This document shows, in pieces, positions 1 to 7,042 of a stretch of DNA of 32,576 nucleotides (position 1 is its first letter; each line of letters begins with the position of its first letter). The position numbers and the translations under genes were made by a program. The stretch spans positions 1 through 32,576 of the forward strand of contig JBEIEP010000036.1 in the NCBI GenBank assembly GCA_040382935.1, given 5' to 3'. The notes beneath the pieces were generated by a model, which worked only from the letters and a program-made list of their open reading frames with translations, made no database searches and was not told where the DNA came from. This stretch comes from JALQUL01 sp040382935. Lineage in GTDB: Bacteria > Pseudomonadota > Gammaproteobacteria > Burkholderiales > Burkholderiaceae_C.

Positions 1-1
1 C

Positions 2-541
2 AAAGGGGCGGTCAATCGCCACCTGCAGGGTGCCGCCTGGCAGCGCTGCCAAGTGCATTTGATGAGGAACGTGCTGGGGCACACGCCCCACAAACTGAAA
101 GCCGAGGTGGGCGAGGCACTCAAGTTGGTGCTGTACAGCCCAAACAGCCAAGAGGCACGCACGCAGTTACAAGCATTCATCAGCCAATTTGAGGGCAAAG
201 CGGCCAAAGCGGTCAAATGCTTGGAGGACGGATTTGAGGATGCTACGGCGGTATTTGCGCTGCCCGAGAAATACAGAAAGCGGCTGCGCAGCACGAATAT
301 GCAGGAGCGGCTGAATGAGGAGGTACGCCGACGAGAGCGGGTGATTCGGATATTCCCCAATGAGCACAGCGCCAAACGGCTGGTAGGTGCCTTGTTGGCT
401 GAGACCAATGAGAGTTGGGCTGAGCGGCTATACCTAGATATGCAAGATTATTGGGAGTGGCGTGAGGCCAGCGTGGGGCAACGTGCGGCGCTAGAAGTTC
501 GCCCTGCAGGGCGAACATCTAGCCTGAGCGCCGTGGGTTAA
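2..541 (+). CDS. IS256-family (mutator) transposase, C-terminal part; 5' end outside window
   Basis: The open frame runs in from the left edge, so only about the last 179 residues are visible. It matches the C-terminal third of IS256/mutator-type DDE transposases: the QRCQVHLMRN segment at the start, then RLRSTNMQERLNEEVRRR and VIRIFPNE followed by RLVGALL around residues 95-135 of the visible part. In this family the N-x-x-E-x-x-N stretch carries the last catalytic acidic residue. A GTG at 53 opens an internal frame but is not the real start, because homology continues upstream of it. The last about 20 codons include a strong DNA palindrome (491-522) and look unlike the family's normal tail. 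A right terminal inverted repeat probably lies just downstream (about 590-620), but without the left end it cannot be paired. Whether the element is intact cannot be judged. Confidence 0.88.
   Translation, partial: KGAVNRHLQGAAWQRCQVHLMRNVLGHTPHKLKAEVGEALKLVLYSPNSQEARTQLQAFISQFEGKAAKAVKCLEDGFEDATAVFALPEKYRKRLRSTNMQERLNEEVRRRERVIRIFPNEHSAKRLVGALLAETNESWAERLYLDMQDYWEWREASVGQRAALEVRPAGRTSSLSAVG
491..522. repeat. 32-bp near-perfect palindrome at the 3' end of the transposase gene
   Basis: The 20 bp at 497-516 form a perfect palindrome centred on CTGCAG (arms GTTCGCCCTG and CAGGGCGAAC). After one A/A mismatch (496/517) it continues as CTAGA (491-495) and TCTAG (518-522). It lies inside the transposase frame, where it encodes a short Arg/Pro/Gly-containing stretch. 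It could form a hairpin or cruciform, or stop read-through transcription at the edge of the element. No T-run follows, so a classic intrinsic terminator is not supported. Confidence 0.75.
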
Positions 542-988
542 ATTCAAACCAAATTCAAAGGAATAAGGCTTGATATGTTGAACTGAATTTGCAGCAAAAT
601 TGGGACTTGACTTTTCCTTCATGCGCTTATCCTTTACTCTTTTGACTTCGCTTCACTCTACCAAGCCGTTGCAGAGAGCAGCATCTCACAACCCCAATTG
701 CCCAACATCGCAAGATCAGAGCACTGGATTGTCAGTTCAAAAAAACCGGATTCACGCTACGCCACTGCTAGGACTTACACCACCGTTTGGGGGATGGGTC
801 GTAGGGTCTTCAACACCGTCTCCGGCCCAACCATCCACGCTCTTAAGCTGCACAGATCAGGTGCCAGGCCTAGGACCAAGTTTTCTCTGGATGCCGAACG
901 GGGCTCACACAGTGTCCACTAAACGGTGTAGATGAAGTTCAAATTCAGGCTAAAATGCTACATGTAACGATTGCCAAAAAGGTATTTT
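542..988. other. Gene-poor stretch between transposase and toxin-antitoxin pair
   Basis: About 450 bp without a gene I can support. The first part probably holds the right end of the IS256-family element. Two overlapping plus-strand frames (600-935 and 698-922) are open, but neither has a convincing ribosome binding site, a known motif or normal composition, so I treat them as chance. The last 60 bp probably carry the promoter of the toxin-antitoxin genes: a TAAAAT at 951-956 could be a -10 box, with no good -35 box. The palindrome TACATGTA at 959-966 is a possible autoregulatory operator. Confidence 0.5.
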
Positions 989-1210
989 ATGTCAACCCCG
1001 GTTGCTGTGAGAGTTCAAAAGCGGCGTACGGCCCTGCGCATGGCGGGGCTTCGCCCGGTTCAAATTTGGGTGCCAGACACACGACGCCCGGACTTCGCCG
1101 CAGAGTGCAAGCGGCAATCTAATTTGGCTTCTTTGGCAGATATGGCCGACCTTGAAATGTTGGACTTCATGGAAGCGGCTTTGTCCGATTTGGTTGGCCC
1201 TGCTGCATGA
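989..1210 (+). CDS. MazE-family antitoxin (DUF3018-like)
   Basis: A 73-residue protein that should bind and neutralise the downstream MazF-like toxin and repress the operon. The N-terminal half is basic (VRVQKRRTALRMAGLRPVQIW), with the pattern of the DUF3018 'antitoxin MazE family': a short DNA-binding segment, then PDTRRPDFAAECKRQ and an acidic helical tail that would contact the toxin. I chose ATG 989, preceded by AAAAAGG seven to eight bases upstream. A TTG at 971 would add six residues but has no ribosome binding site. The last 4 bp overlap the toxin gene (ATGA), so translation is probably coupled. Family membership is recognised from sequence; autoregulation is inferred from such systems generally. 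Confidence 0.85.
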   Translation: MSTPVAVRVQKRRTALRMAGLRPVQIWVPDTRRPDFAAECKRQSNLASLADMADLEMLDFMEAALSDLVGPAA

Positions 1211-1533
1211 AGCGTGGCGATTTTGTGACCATTGCCGTTCAGGGCGATTTTGGTAAAACACGGCCCGCCTTGGTAGTCCAGTCAGACCAATTCAACGAGC
1301 ACGCGACGGTGACCACTTTACTGGTATCAAGTACCTTGGTCGAAGCACCCTTGTTGCGTGTAACCGTTCAACCCACTGACGGCAATGGGCTGCAAAAGCC
1401 ATCGCAGATCATGATAGACAAGGCGATGACGGTGAAACGGGACAAGCTCGGCGAACCCTTCGGCACGGCCAGCGATGCGGTGATGCTTGAGGTTGGGCGT
1501 TGTCTGGCCGTATTTCTTGGAATCGCGCATTAA
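1207..1533 (+). CDS. MazF/PemK-family endoribonuclease toxin
   Basis: A 108-residue protein of the CcdB/PemK-like fold, full length for MazF toxins. Family features are visible: the start MKRGDFVTIA, then KTRPALVVQSD around residues 17-27 (the Arg is the usual catalytic/RNA-contacting residue), the LLVSST strand around residues 38-43, and the buried segment PSQIMIDKAMTVKRDKLGE around residues 65-83. MazF toxins cleave single-stranded RNA, often mRNA, at short motifs; the specificity of this one cannot be predicted. The start overlaps the antitoxin stop by 4 bp, the standard antitoxin-first layout. All expected residues are present, so it is probably functional. Its position beside an IS remnant fits a mobile or recently acquired module. 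Confidence 0.9.
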   Translation: MKRGDFVTIAVQGDFGKTRPALVVQSDQFNEHATVTTLLVSSTLVEAPLLRVTVQPTDGNGLQKPSQIMIDKAMTVKRDKLGEPFGTASDAVMLEVGRCLAVFLGIAH

Positions 1534-1600
1534 GACCTGCACTTGCTTTTGCCGTTCGACCAAGCGGGTGTGGCCAGTGGGCCCACGGTAAACTCACCCC

Positions 1601-2104
1601 ATGAATCCACCCCAACGCCACCTGCCCCCTGACACCATTCCGCCTGTGCAATTTGAGGCCGCATTTACCGATGGCTTGCGCCAGCTTTGGGAAGAGAAAA
1701 TTGTTTTCAACCAAGTGCTGGGGCTAAAAGTGACCGAGATTGCTGCCTCCCGCGTTAGTGCCCAAATCACCATGCGCCCCGATTTAATCGGCCACTACGA
1801 CCACAACCGCGTGCATGGCGGCGTGATTTCGGCCAGCTTGGACGCCATGGGTGGCTTGGCCGTGATGGCCGCCATTGGCGCGCGCCATATGGACGAATCC
1901 CCCGAGCTACGCCTACAACGCTTTTACAAACTGGGCACGATTGACCTGCGCATCGATTACCTGCGCCCCGGCATTGGTGAGCATTTTGTGCTGCACGCCG
2001 AGGTGCTGCGCTTAGGCTCACGCGTGGCCTCTACCCGCATGGCGTTTCATGGCCCTGATGGCAAGCTGCTCTCCACTGGCGCAGGGGCTTATATCGTCTC
2101 GTAG
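1601..2104 (+). CDS. Hotdog-fold acyl-CoA thioesterase, YigI/PaaI-like
   Basis: A 167-residue single-domain hotdog protein. The HGG motif at residues 72-74 (RVHGGVISASLDAMGG) starts the long central helix that holds the active site in PaaI/YigI-type thioesterases. Farther on, LGTIDLRIDYLRPG around residues 111-124 closely resembles the E. coli YigI segment as I remember it. Such enzymes hydrolyse acyl-CoA or aryl-CoA thioesters in the cytoplasm as a quality-control or CoA-release step. The ATG at 1601 gives the normal family length, with a weak ribosome binding site. The next gene follows after 32 bp on the same strand and may be co-transcribed. The exact substrate is not determinable. Confidence 0.85.
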   Translation: MNPPQRHLPPDTIPPVQFEAAFTDGLRQLWEEKIVFNQVLGLKVTEIAASRVSAQITMRPDLIGHYDHNRVHGGVISASLDAMGGLAVMAAIGARHMDESPELRLQRFYKLGTIDLRIDYLRPGIGEHFVLHAEVLRLGSRVASTRMAFHGPDGKLLSTGAGAYIVS

Positions 2105-2136
2105 CCCACTCCACCCACTAGCCCCACCCCACACCC

Positions 2137-2832
2137 ATGTACAAACTCCTGCACCTGCTGCGCTTTGCGGCGTTGGCTTTGGCCTTGCCTTTTTGCCTAC
2201 CCTTGGCAATGGCCCAAACACCATGGCGTCTGGATTGCCCCAGCGGTACACCCGCCCTCGCGTGTACCCAGCTGGCCGCCGATGCTTTTGCGGCCGTCCA
2301 TCCGGGCTTGGCCCTACGCACGCCCGAGCACTTGGTAATTAGCCTAGACAACGGCTACAAACGCCTGCTGGCCGATCTCGAGGAGCGCTTGCAAGTAATT
2401 GCCCTGCACCCCACCGCGCGGTTTGTGACGGTGCAGGAGCGGCTCTCTAGCGGCTTTCGCTGGCATCTGGTCAGCCTGACCAGTGGCACGCTCACGCGGG
2501 TAGACGGTTACCCCGTTTTTGCGCCAGACGGACGCCATTTTTTTGCAGTACAAAGCTGGACAGGCCAAGCAGCCATGCCCGTTATAGCCCGGCTGTTTGA
2601 AGCCACCCACCCCGTACCTACCCCCAAATGGCGCGCTGCCTGTGAAGACGACTCTCTGTGGGGGTTAATGGCGCCCCAGTGGCGCAGCACCACCGAGTTG
2701 GCCTTTACCCAAACCGGCCTGCCAGACACCGCCGCACCCTTGGGCCAACCTGCCGGTGAAGTCTTGGTCAAGGTGGTTAACGGCGCATGGGTTCCCTTTG
2801 GCATGGTGTGTAGTCCAGCTAAAAAACTTTAG
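2137..2832 (+). CDS. Exported protein of unknown function
   Basis: I do not recognise this 231-residue protein. Residues 1-26 form a clear signal peptide: basic start, hydrophobic ALALALPFCLPLAMA core and an AMA-Q cleavage site, so the mature protein should be periplasmic. It has four cysteines after the signal (around residues 32, 41, 168 and 223), which could form disulfides. The segment PVFAPDGRHFFAVQSW around residues 126-141 resembles one blade of a TolB/WD40-like beta-propeller, and LVSLTSGTLTRVDGY just before it fits the same idea, but there are too few blades for a full propeller. The ATG 32 bp after the thioesterase gene was chosen because it starts the signal peptide; no strong ribosome binding site is visible. 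Confidence 0.75.
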   Translation: MYKLLHLLRFAALALALPFCLPLAMAQTPWRLDCPSGTPALACTQLAADAFAAVHPGLALRTPEHLVISLDNGYKRLLADLEERLQVIALHPTARFVTVQERLSSGFRWHLVSLTSGTLTRVDGYPVFAPDGRHFFAVQSWTGQAAMPVIARLFEATHPVPTPKWRAACEDDSLWGLMAPQWRSTTELAFTQTGLPDTAAPLGQPAGEVLVKVVNGAWVPFGMVCSPAKKL

Positions 2833-2906
2833 CCTGGCCTTGAGGTAATCTGGCACTGCCAACCAGTACCAAGAGTGCCAAGCCTAGTGACCCGCTCGGT
2901 ACAGTA

Positions 2907-3368
2907 TCACTTCAACGGCAAAGCCGTTTGGTAGCGTACCTGTTTAAGGGCGAAGCTGGACCGGATTTTTTCAATGTCTGAGATCGGGGTGAGCTGGTCT
3001 AGGATGAAGCGTTCTAGTGCGGCGATATCGGGCACTACCACCCGAATCAAATAATCGGAGTCGCCGGTCATGAGGTAGCACTCCATCACCTGCTCGTGTT
3101 GGGCAATGCTGGCCTCAAACGCGGCCAAGGCCTGTTTGGATTGCTCTTTCAGACTGATGTTGATAAACACGTTGAGGTCTAGCCCCAGGTTTTTAGGATC
3201 GACCAAGGCCACATAGCGCTTGATAACGCCAGACGACTCAAGCGCTTTAACGCGCGCCAAACACGGTGACGGTGAGAGATGCACACGCCTTGCCAGCTCC
3301 ACATTCGAAATGGAACTATCGTGCTGCAACTCTTTTAGAATTTTTATATCTGTGCTGTCTAATTTCAT
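2907..3368 (-). CDS. Lrp/AsnC-family transcriptional regulator
   Basis: A 153-residue protein of normal Lrp length. Residues 1-60 carry the AsnC-type winged helix-turn-helix (ILKELQHDSSISNVELARRV, then LSPSPCLARVKALESSGVI). Residues 65-145 form the RAM/effector-binding beta-alpha-beta domain, with the typical VMECYLMTGDSDYLIRVVVPD segment. Members usually bind DNA as octamers or dimers of dimers and respond to amino acids or their keto acids. It is divergent from the 2-oxoacid dehydrogenase E1 gene at 3455, and the 86-bp gap contains a near-consensus Lrp site, so it very probably controls both genes. In Pseudomonas putida an Lrp-type regulator (MdeR) pairs with an AceE-like E1 (MdeB) for methionine breakdown, which makes this a candidate functional relative. 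Confidence 0.92.
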   Translation of the reverse strand: MKLDSTDIKILKELQHDSSISNVELARRVHLSPSPCLARVKALESSGVIKRYVALVDPKNLGLDLNVFINISLKEQSKQALAAFEASIAQHEQVMECYLMTGDSDYLIRVVVPDIAALERFILDQLTPISDIEKIRSSFALKQVRYQTALPLK

Positions 3369-3371
3369 TTT

Positions 3372-3405
3372 TTAGCATATTGTGCTAATTCTTAGCGTAT
3401 TCTAG
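3372..3405. promoter_or_regulatory. Lrp-type operator between divergent regulator and E1 gene
   Basis: A perfect inverted repeat TTAGCA-N5-TGCTAA occupies 3372-3388. It matches the E. coli Lrp consensus (YAGHAWATTWTDCTR) at all but one position. A second, imperfect copy TTAGCGTATTCTAG lies at 3392-3405, 20 bp (about two helical turns) downstream on the same face, the spacing expected for cooperative Lrp-dimer binding. The first site begins four bases from the regulator's start codon, which suggests autoregulation. Binding is inferred from the pattern. Confidence 0.75.
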
Positions 3406-3454
3406 GTCTAAATAACCGTCGAATGTTGCGTGGGTTTGAGTAGACTCACATCCC

Positions 3455-6010
3455 ATGAATCCTATTGACACACCCGACACCAACCCCATTGAAACCACCG
3501 AGTGGCGCGAAGCCTTTGAAGCTTTGGTAAAAGCAGAAGGCCCTGACCGCGCCTGTTACGTGCTTGACCAACTGGCACGACAAGCCAAAGACCTGCACGT
3601 ACAGTGGGCTCCCAGACTGGGAACACCTTACGTTAATACGATTTCAGTAGATAACCAACCGGCCTTTCCGGGGGACTTGGCGATCGAGGAGCGCCTGGGC
3701 TCGCTCATGCGATGGAACGCTTTGGCGATGGTGGTGAAGGCCAATGCAGCTTACGGTGAACTGGGCGGACACATCGCCAGCTACGCCAGTGCCGCCGATT
3801 TGTTTGAAGTGGGATTCAACCACTTTTTTCATGCACGGGACGCCAAGCACGGCGGTGACCTCGTGTTCTTCCAACCCCATAGTGCACCCGGCGTGTACGC
3901 ACGGGCCTATATGGAAGGACGGTTGTCTGAAAAGGATTTGTCGTTTTACCGCCGCGAGATTACCGCAACCCAGGAAGGTGCGCGCGGCCTCTCGAGTTAC
4001 CCCCACCCTTGGTTGATGCCCGATTTTTGGCAGTTTCCAACCGGCTCGATGGGCATCGGCCCCATCAGCTCGATTTATCACGCGCGCTTTATGCATTACC
4101 TTACCCACCGAAAAGTCCTCAATTGCGAGGGGCGCAAGGTATGGGGCGTGTTTGGTGACGGCGAAATGGACGAGCCCGAATCCATGAGTGCACTGACCAT
4201 GGCTGCCCGTGAAAAACTCGACAATTTGGTGTGGGTGGTGAACTGCAACCTACAGCGCCTGGACGGGCCAGTACGCGGAAATGGCCGGATTATTGACGAG
4301 CTGGAACAGCTGTTTGCGGGCGCTGGCTGGAAGGTGATTAAACTGGTATGGGGCAGTGACTGGGACGGTTTATTTGCGCGCGACCTGACGGGTGCGCTGC
4401 AACGCGCACTAGCGCAGACGGTCGACGGCCAGATGCAAACCTTTGCCGCCAAAGACGGTCGCTTTAACCGCGAAAACTTTTTTGGCCAGAACGAAGAACT
4501 TGTTCGACTGGCGCAAGGCATGACCGACGACCAAATTGACCGTCTGAAACGCGGCGGGCATGACTTGGTAAAAATTTATGCCGCTTATGCCGTTGCCGCG
4601 GCCCACACAGGACAGCCTACGGTGATTTTGGCGCATACCAAAAAAGGCTACGGAATGGGCACTGCCGGGCAGGGCAAGATGACCACACACAGCCAGAAGA
4701 AACTAGACGAAACCGATTTGATGGAATACCGCAACCGGTTTAATCTGCCGCTAAGCGATGAGCAGGTCAAGCAGGTCGAGTTTTACCGTCCTGCGGCCGA
4801 TAGCCCCGAAATGGTGTACCTGGGTGAGCACCGTGCCCGCTTGGGCGGTTCTATGCCGCGTCGCGAAACACACTGCGCCCCGGTGCCCATACCTGCGATT
4901 GATAGCTACGCGCAGTTTGCCTTAAAAGCAGGCAACAAAGAGATGAGTACCACCATGGCTTTTGTGCGGGCATTGGGCAATCTGCTGAAAGACGCCGCAC
5001 TAGGCCCGCGTGTTGTACCTATCGTGGCCGACGAAGCACGCACTTTTGGTATGGCCAATCTGTTCAAGCAGGTAGGCATATATAGCTGCGTGGGGCAAAA
5101 GTACGCACCTGAAGATATCGGATCGGTGCTGAGCTACCGCGAGGCGTTGGATGGCCAGATTTTGGAAGAAGGTATCAGTGAGGCGGGTGCGATTGCCAGT
5201 TGGACGGCTGCGGCCACGAGCTACAGTGTGCATGGCGTTGCCATGCTGCCGTTCTACATTTACTACTCAATGTTTGGCTTTCAGCGCGTGGGCGACGCGA
5301 TCTGGGCGGCGGCCGACCAACGCGCACGGGGCTTTTTATTGGGTGCGACCTCTGGGCGCACCACATTGGGCGGCGAGGGCTTGCAACACCAGGACGGTTC
5401 GAGCCATCTGGTGTCCGCGACGATCCCCAATTGCAAAAGCTATGACCCCGCTTTTGCGGGTGAATTGGCCATTATTCTGGACGCTGGAATGCGTGAAATG
5501 ATGGTGGACCAGAAAGACGTGTTCTATTACATCACCTTGATGAACGAAAACTATGCCCATCCCGATTTGCCAGCCGATGCGGTGGCTGGTGTGATTCGCG
5601 GAGCCTACACATTCGAAACGTTTGGCCCGTCGTGTGAAAACCGAGTCACTCTGCTGGGATCAGGGGCCATATTAACGGAAGTGCTGAAAGCGGCCCACCA
5701 GTTGACGGATTTAGGCATAGGTGCCGATGTCATCAGCGTGACCAGTTGGAGTGAGTTGGCCAGAGACGGTATGGCGAACCGTCACGGTTATGTACACGAG
5801 CTGCTGTCGCAAACGCAAGGGCCCATCATCGCGGCCAGTGATTACGTCAGGGCCGTACCTGAAAGCATTCGCGCTTACCTGCCCGCAGGCCGACCCTACA
5901 GCACCTTGGGTACTGACGGCTTTGGGCGTAGCGACACACGGGCTGCGTTACGTAAGTTTTTCAGTGTGGATGCCGATAGCGTGGTGCGCAGCGCCCTAGC
6001 TGCTCAATGA
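3455..6010 (+). CDS. Homodimeric 2-oxoacid dehydrogenase E1 (AceE/MdeB-like, thiamine-diphosphate dependent)
   Basis: An 851-residue protein of the fused, homodimeric E1 type. The thiamine-diphosphate/Mg motif is GDGEMDEPES at about 234-243, closing with NCNLQRLDGP at about 263-272, almost as in AceE. The transketolase pyrimidine-binding domain follows (EARTFGMANLF, then DGQILEEGISEAGA around residues 565-580), with a C-terminal transketolase domain near residues 710-840. It decarboxylates a 2-oxoacid and passes the acyl group to a lipoyl E2. Canonical AceE is about 885 residues and sits beside aceF (E2) and lpd (E3). Here neither is nearby; the only partner is a divergent Lrp regulator. That fits the MdeB-like group, which may use 2-oxobutyrate or another amino-acid-derived keto acid. 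Main pyruvate dehydrogenase E1 is the alternative. Confidence 0.88.
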   Translation: MNPIDTPDTNPIETTEWREAFEALVKAEGPDRACYVLDQLARQAKDLHVQWAPRLGTPYVNTISVDNQPAFPGDLAIEERLGSLMRWNALAMVVKANAAYGELGGHIASYASAADLFEVGFNHFFHARDAKHGGDLVFFQPHSAPGVYARAYMEGRLSEKDLSFYRREITATQEGARGLSSYPHPWLMPDFWQFPTGSMGIGPISSIYHARFMHYLTHRKVLNCEGRKVWGVFGDGEMDEPESMSALTMAAREKLDNLVWVVNCNLQRLDGPVRGNGRIIDELEQLFAGAGWKVIKLVWGSDWDGLFARDLTGALQRALAQTVDGQMQTFAAKDGRFNRENFFGQNEELVRLAQGMTDDQIDRLKRGGHDLVKIYAAYAVAAAHTGQPTVILAHTKKGYGMGTAGQGKMTTHSQKKLDETDLMEYRNRFNLPLSDEQVKQVEFYRPAADSPEMVYLGEHRARLGGSMPRRETHCAPVPIPAIDSYAQFALKAGNKEMSTTMAFVRALGNLLKDAALGPRVVPIVADEARTFGMANLFKQVGIYSCVGQKYAPEDIGSVLSYREALDGQILEEGISEAGAIASWTAAATSYSVHGVAMLPFYIYYSMFGFQRVGDAIWAAADQRARGFLLGATSGRTTLGGEGLQHQDGSSHLVSATIPNCKSYDPAFAGELAIILDAGMREMMVDQKDVFYYITLMNENYAHPDLPADAVAGVIRGAYTFETFGPSCENRVTLLGSGAILTEVLKAAHQLTDLGIGADVISVTSWSELARDGMANRHGYVHELLSQTQGPIIAASDYVRAVPESIRAYLPAGRPYSTLGTDGFGRSDTRAALRKFFSVDADSVVRSALAAQ

Positions 6011-6074
6011 ACAAGGTGCCCCACCGCCATTGAATGGCATACCCCCGGTCTGACCACGCAGCGCAAACTAGGCG

Positions 6075-6914
6075 CTAAAAGGTGGCCTGCACCGCTGCAC
6101 GCAGTTCTGAGGTGACTTCTGGCATGACACCAAACCACGCATAAAACGCAGGTCGCGCTTGGTTGAGCAGCATTCCCAAACCGTTCACGGTGCGGTTGCC
6201 ACGCTGCCTGGCAGCCGCCAGTAAGGGCGTCTCAAGGGGGATGTAAATCGCGTCAGACACCATCGCCTCTAGGGGGAGCGCCGCCAGGTTCAGCTCCAGC
6301 GCCTCCTGCCCGTGCATTCCTTGGGTGGTTGTGTTGACCAGCAAACTGATGCCGTCCATCGCATCGTTGCGCTGAGCCCAAGGCACCACCTGCACCCGGT
6401 CACCCAATTGCTCTGCCAGCACTTGCGCCCGCTCCGGACTGCGGTTGCAAAGCCTGATTTCTGGAGCGCCCTCGTCCAACAAGGCCACCACAATAGCCCG
6501 TGCCGCACCACCAGCGCCCAGTACCAGCACAGGACCCGCGTCGCCCCTCCACGTCGCGTCTGCATCTCTCAAGCTTTGGACATAGCCCACACCATCGTTG
6601 TTCATGCCATGCAAAGAACCATCGGGCATGACCACAATCGTGTTGATCGCAGCGATACGACGGGCCGCAGGGTGCAGCGTATCAACCAAGCCCATCGCAT
6701 CAACCTTGTGCGGTACGGTCACGTTGCATCCGGCAAATCCCAAGGCCGCAAGGCCGCGAATGGCGGTCTCCAAGTGGGCAGGCGGTACTGCCAGCGGCAC
6801 ATAAGCGCCCTTTAGACCATGCTTGGCGACCCAATGGTTATGGATTGCCGGAGAGCGGGTATGGCCCACAGGCCAACCCATCACCCCCGTCAAAATAAAT
6901 CGATTGTTGGACAT
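6075..6914 (-). CDS. aroE: Shikimate dehydrogenase
   Basis: A 279-residue enzyme of usual AroE length that reduces 3-dehydroshikimate to shikimate with NADPH in the chorismate pathway. The N-terminal substrate domain has GWPVGHTRSP (residues 13-22), in place of the more common S-x-S-P form, and the catalytic Lys70 in NVTVPHK. The partner Asp is D107 in NNDGVGY. The nucleotide-binding glycine loop is GAGGAARA at 133-140, followed by NRSPERA (about 157), the usual NADPH-selecting turn. It is convergent with the E1 gene. It is separated from the upstream transport operon by a strong terminator, so it should have its own promoter in 6915-6990. An AAGAGAAG sequence precedes the ATG. Confidence 0.95.
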   Translation of the reverse strand: MSNNRFILTGVMGWPVGHTRSPAIHNHWVAKHGLKGAYVPLAVPPAHLETAIRGLAALGFAGCNVTVPHKVDAMGLVDTLHPAARRIAAINTIVVMPDGSLHGMNNDGVGYVQSLRDADATWRGDAGPVLVLGAGGAARAIVVALLDEGAPEIRLCNRSPERAQVLAEQLGDRVQVVPWAQRNDAMDGISLLVNTTTQGMHGQEALELNLAALPLEAMVSDAIYIPLETPLLAAARQRGNRTVNGLGMLLNQARPAFYAWFGVMPEVTSELRAAVQATF

Positions 6915-6989
6915 GGGTTTACTTCTCTTCTTGGTAACGAGACGATCACTGCATAAGGCAGATTGTGCAAGACGTGTCGGGCATTAAAG

Positions 6990-7027
6990 CTTAAAAGCCG
7001 GCGCGAACACTCGCGCCGGCTTTTAAG
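6990..7027 (-). terminator. Intrinsic terminator of Liv operon 1
   Basis: A perfect 17-bp GC-rich stem (arms 6990-7006 and 7011-7027) with a 4-nt loop ACAC, flanked by A and T runs. It lies 15 bp after the stop codon of the binding-protein gene and just before aroE on the same strand. On the minus strand the stem ends in a short T tract, as expected for an intrinsic terminator. The symmetry would also allow it to work in the other direction. Confidence 0.93.
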
Positions 7028-7042
7028 GGGAGAGGACTAGAA

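Noticed and set aside
600..935. Open frame of 111 codons after the transposase, with an overlapping 74-codon frame at 698-922
   Set aside because: No ribosome binding site, no recognisable motif, Ser/Pro/Thr-biased composition and two competing frames; most likely chance openness in non-coding DNA.
3455..6010. Naming the E1 gene aceE
   Set aside because: No aceF or lpd neighbour, shorter than AceE and paired with Lrp; MdeB-like function is at least as likely, so no symbol was given.
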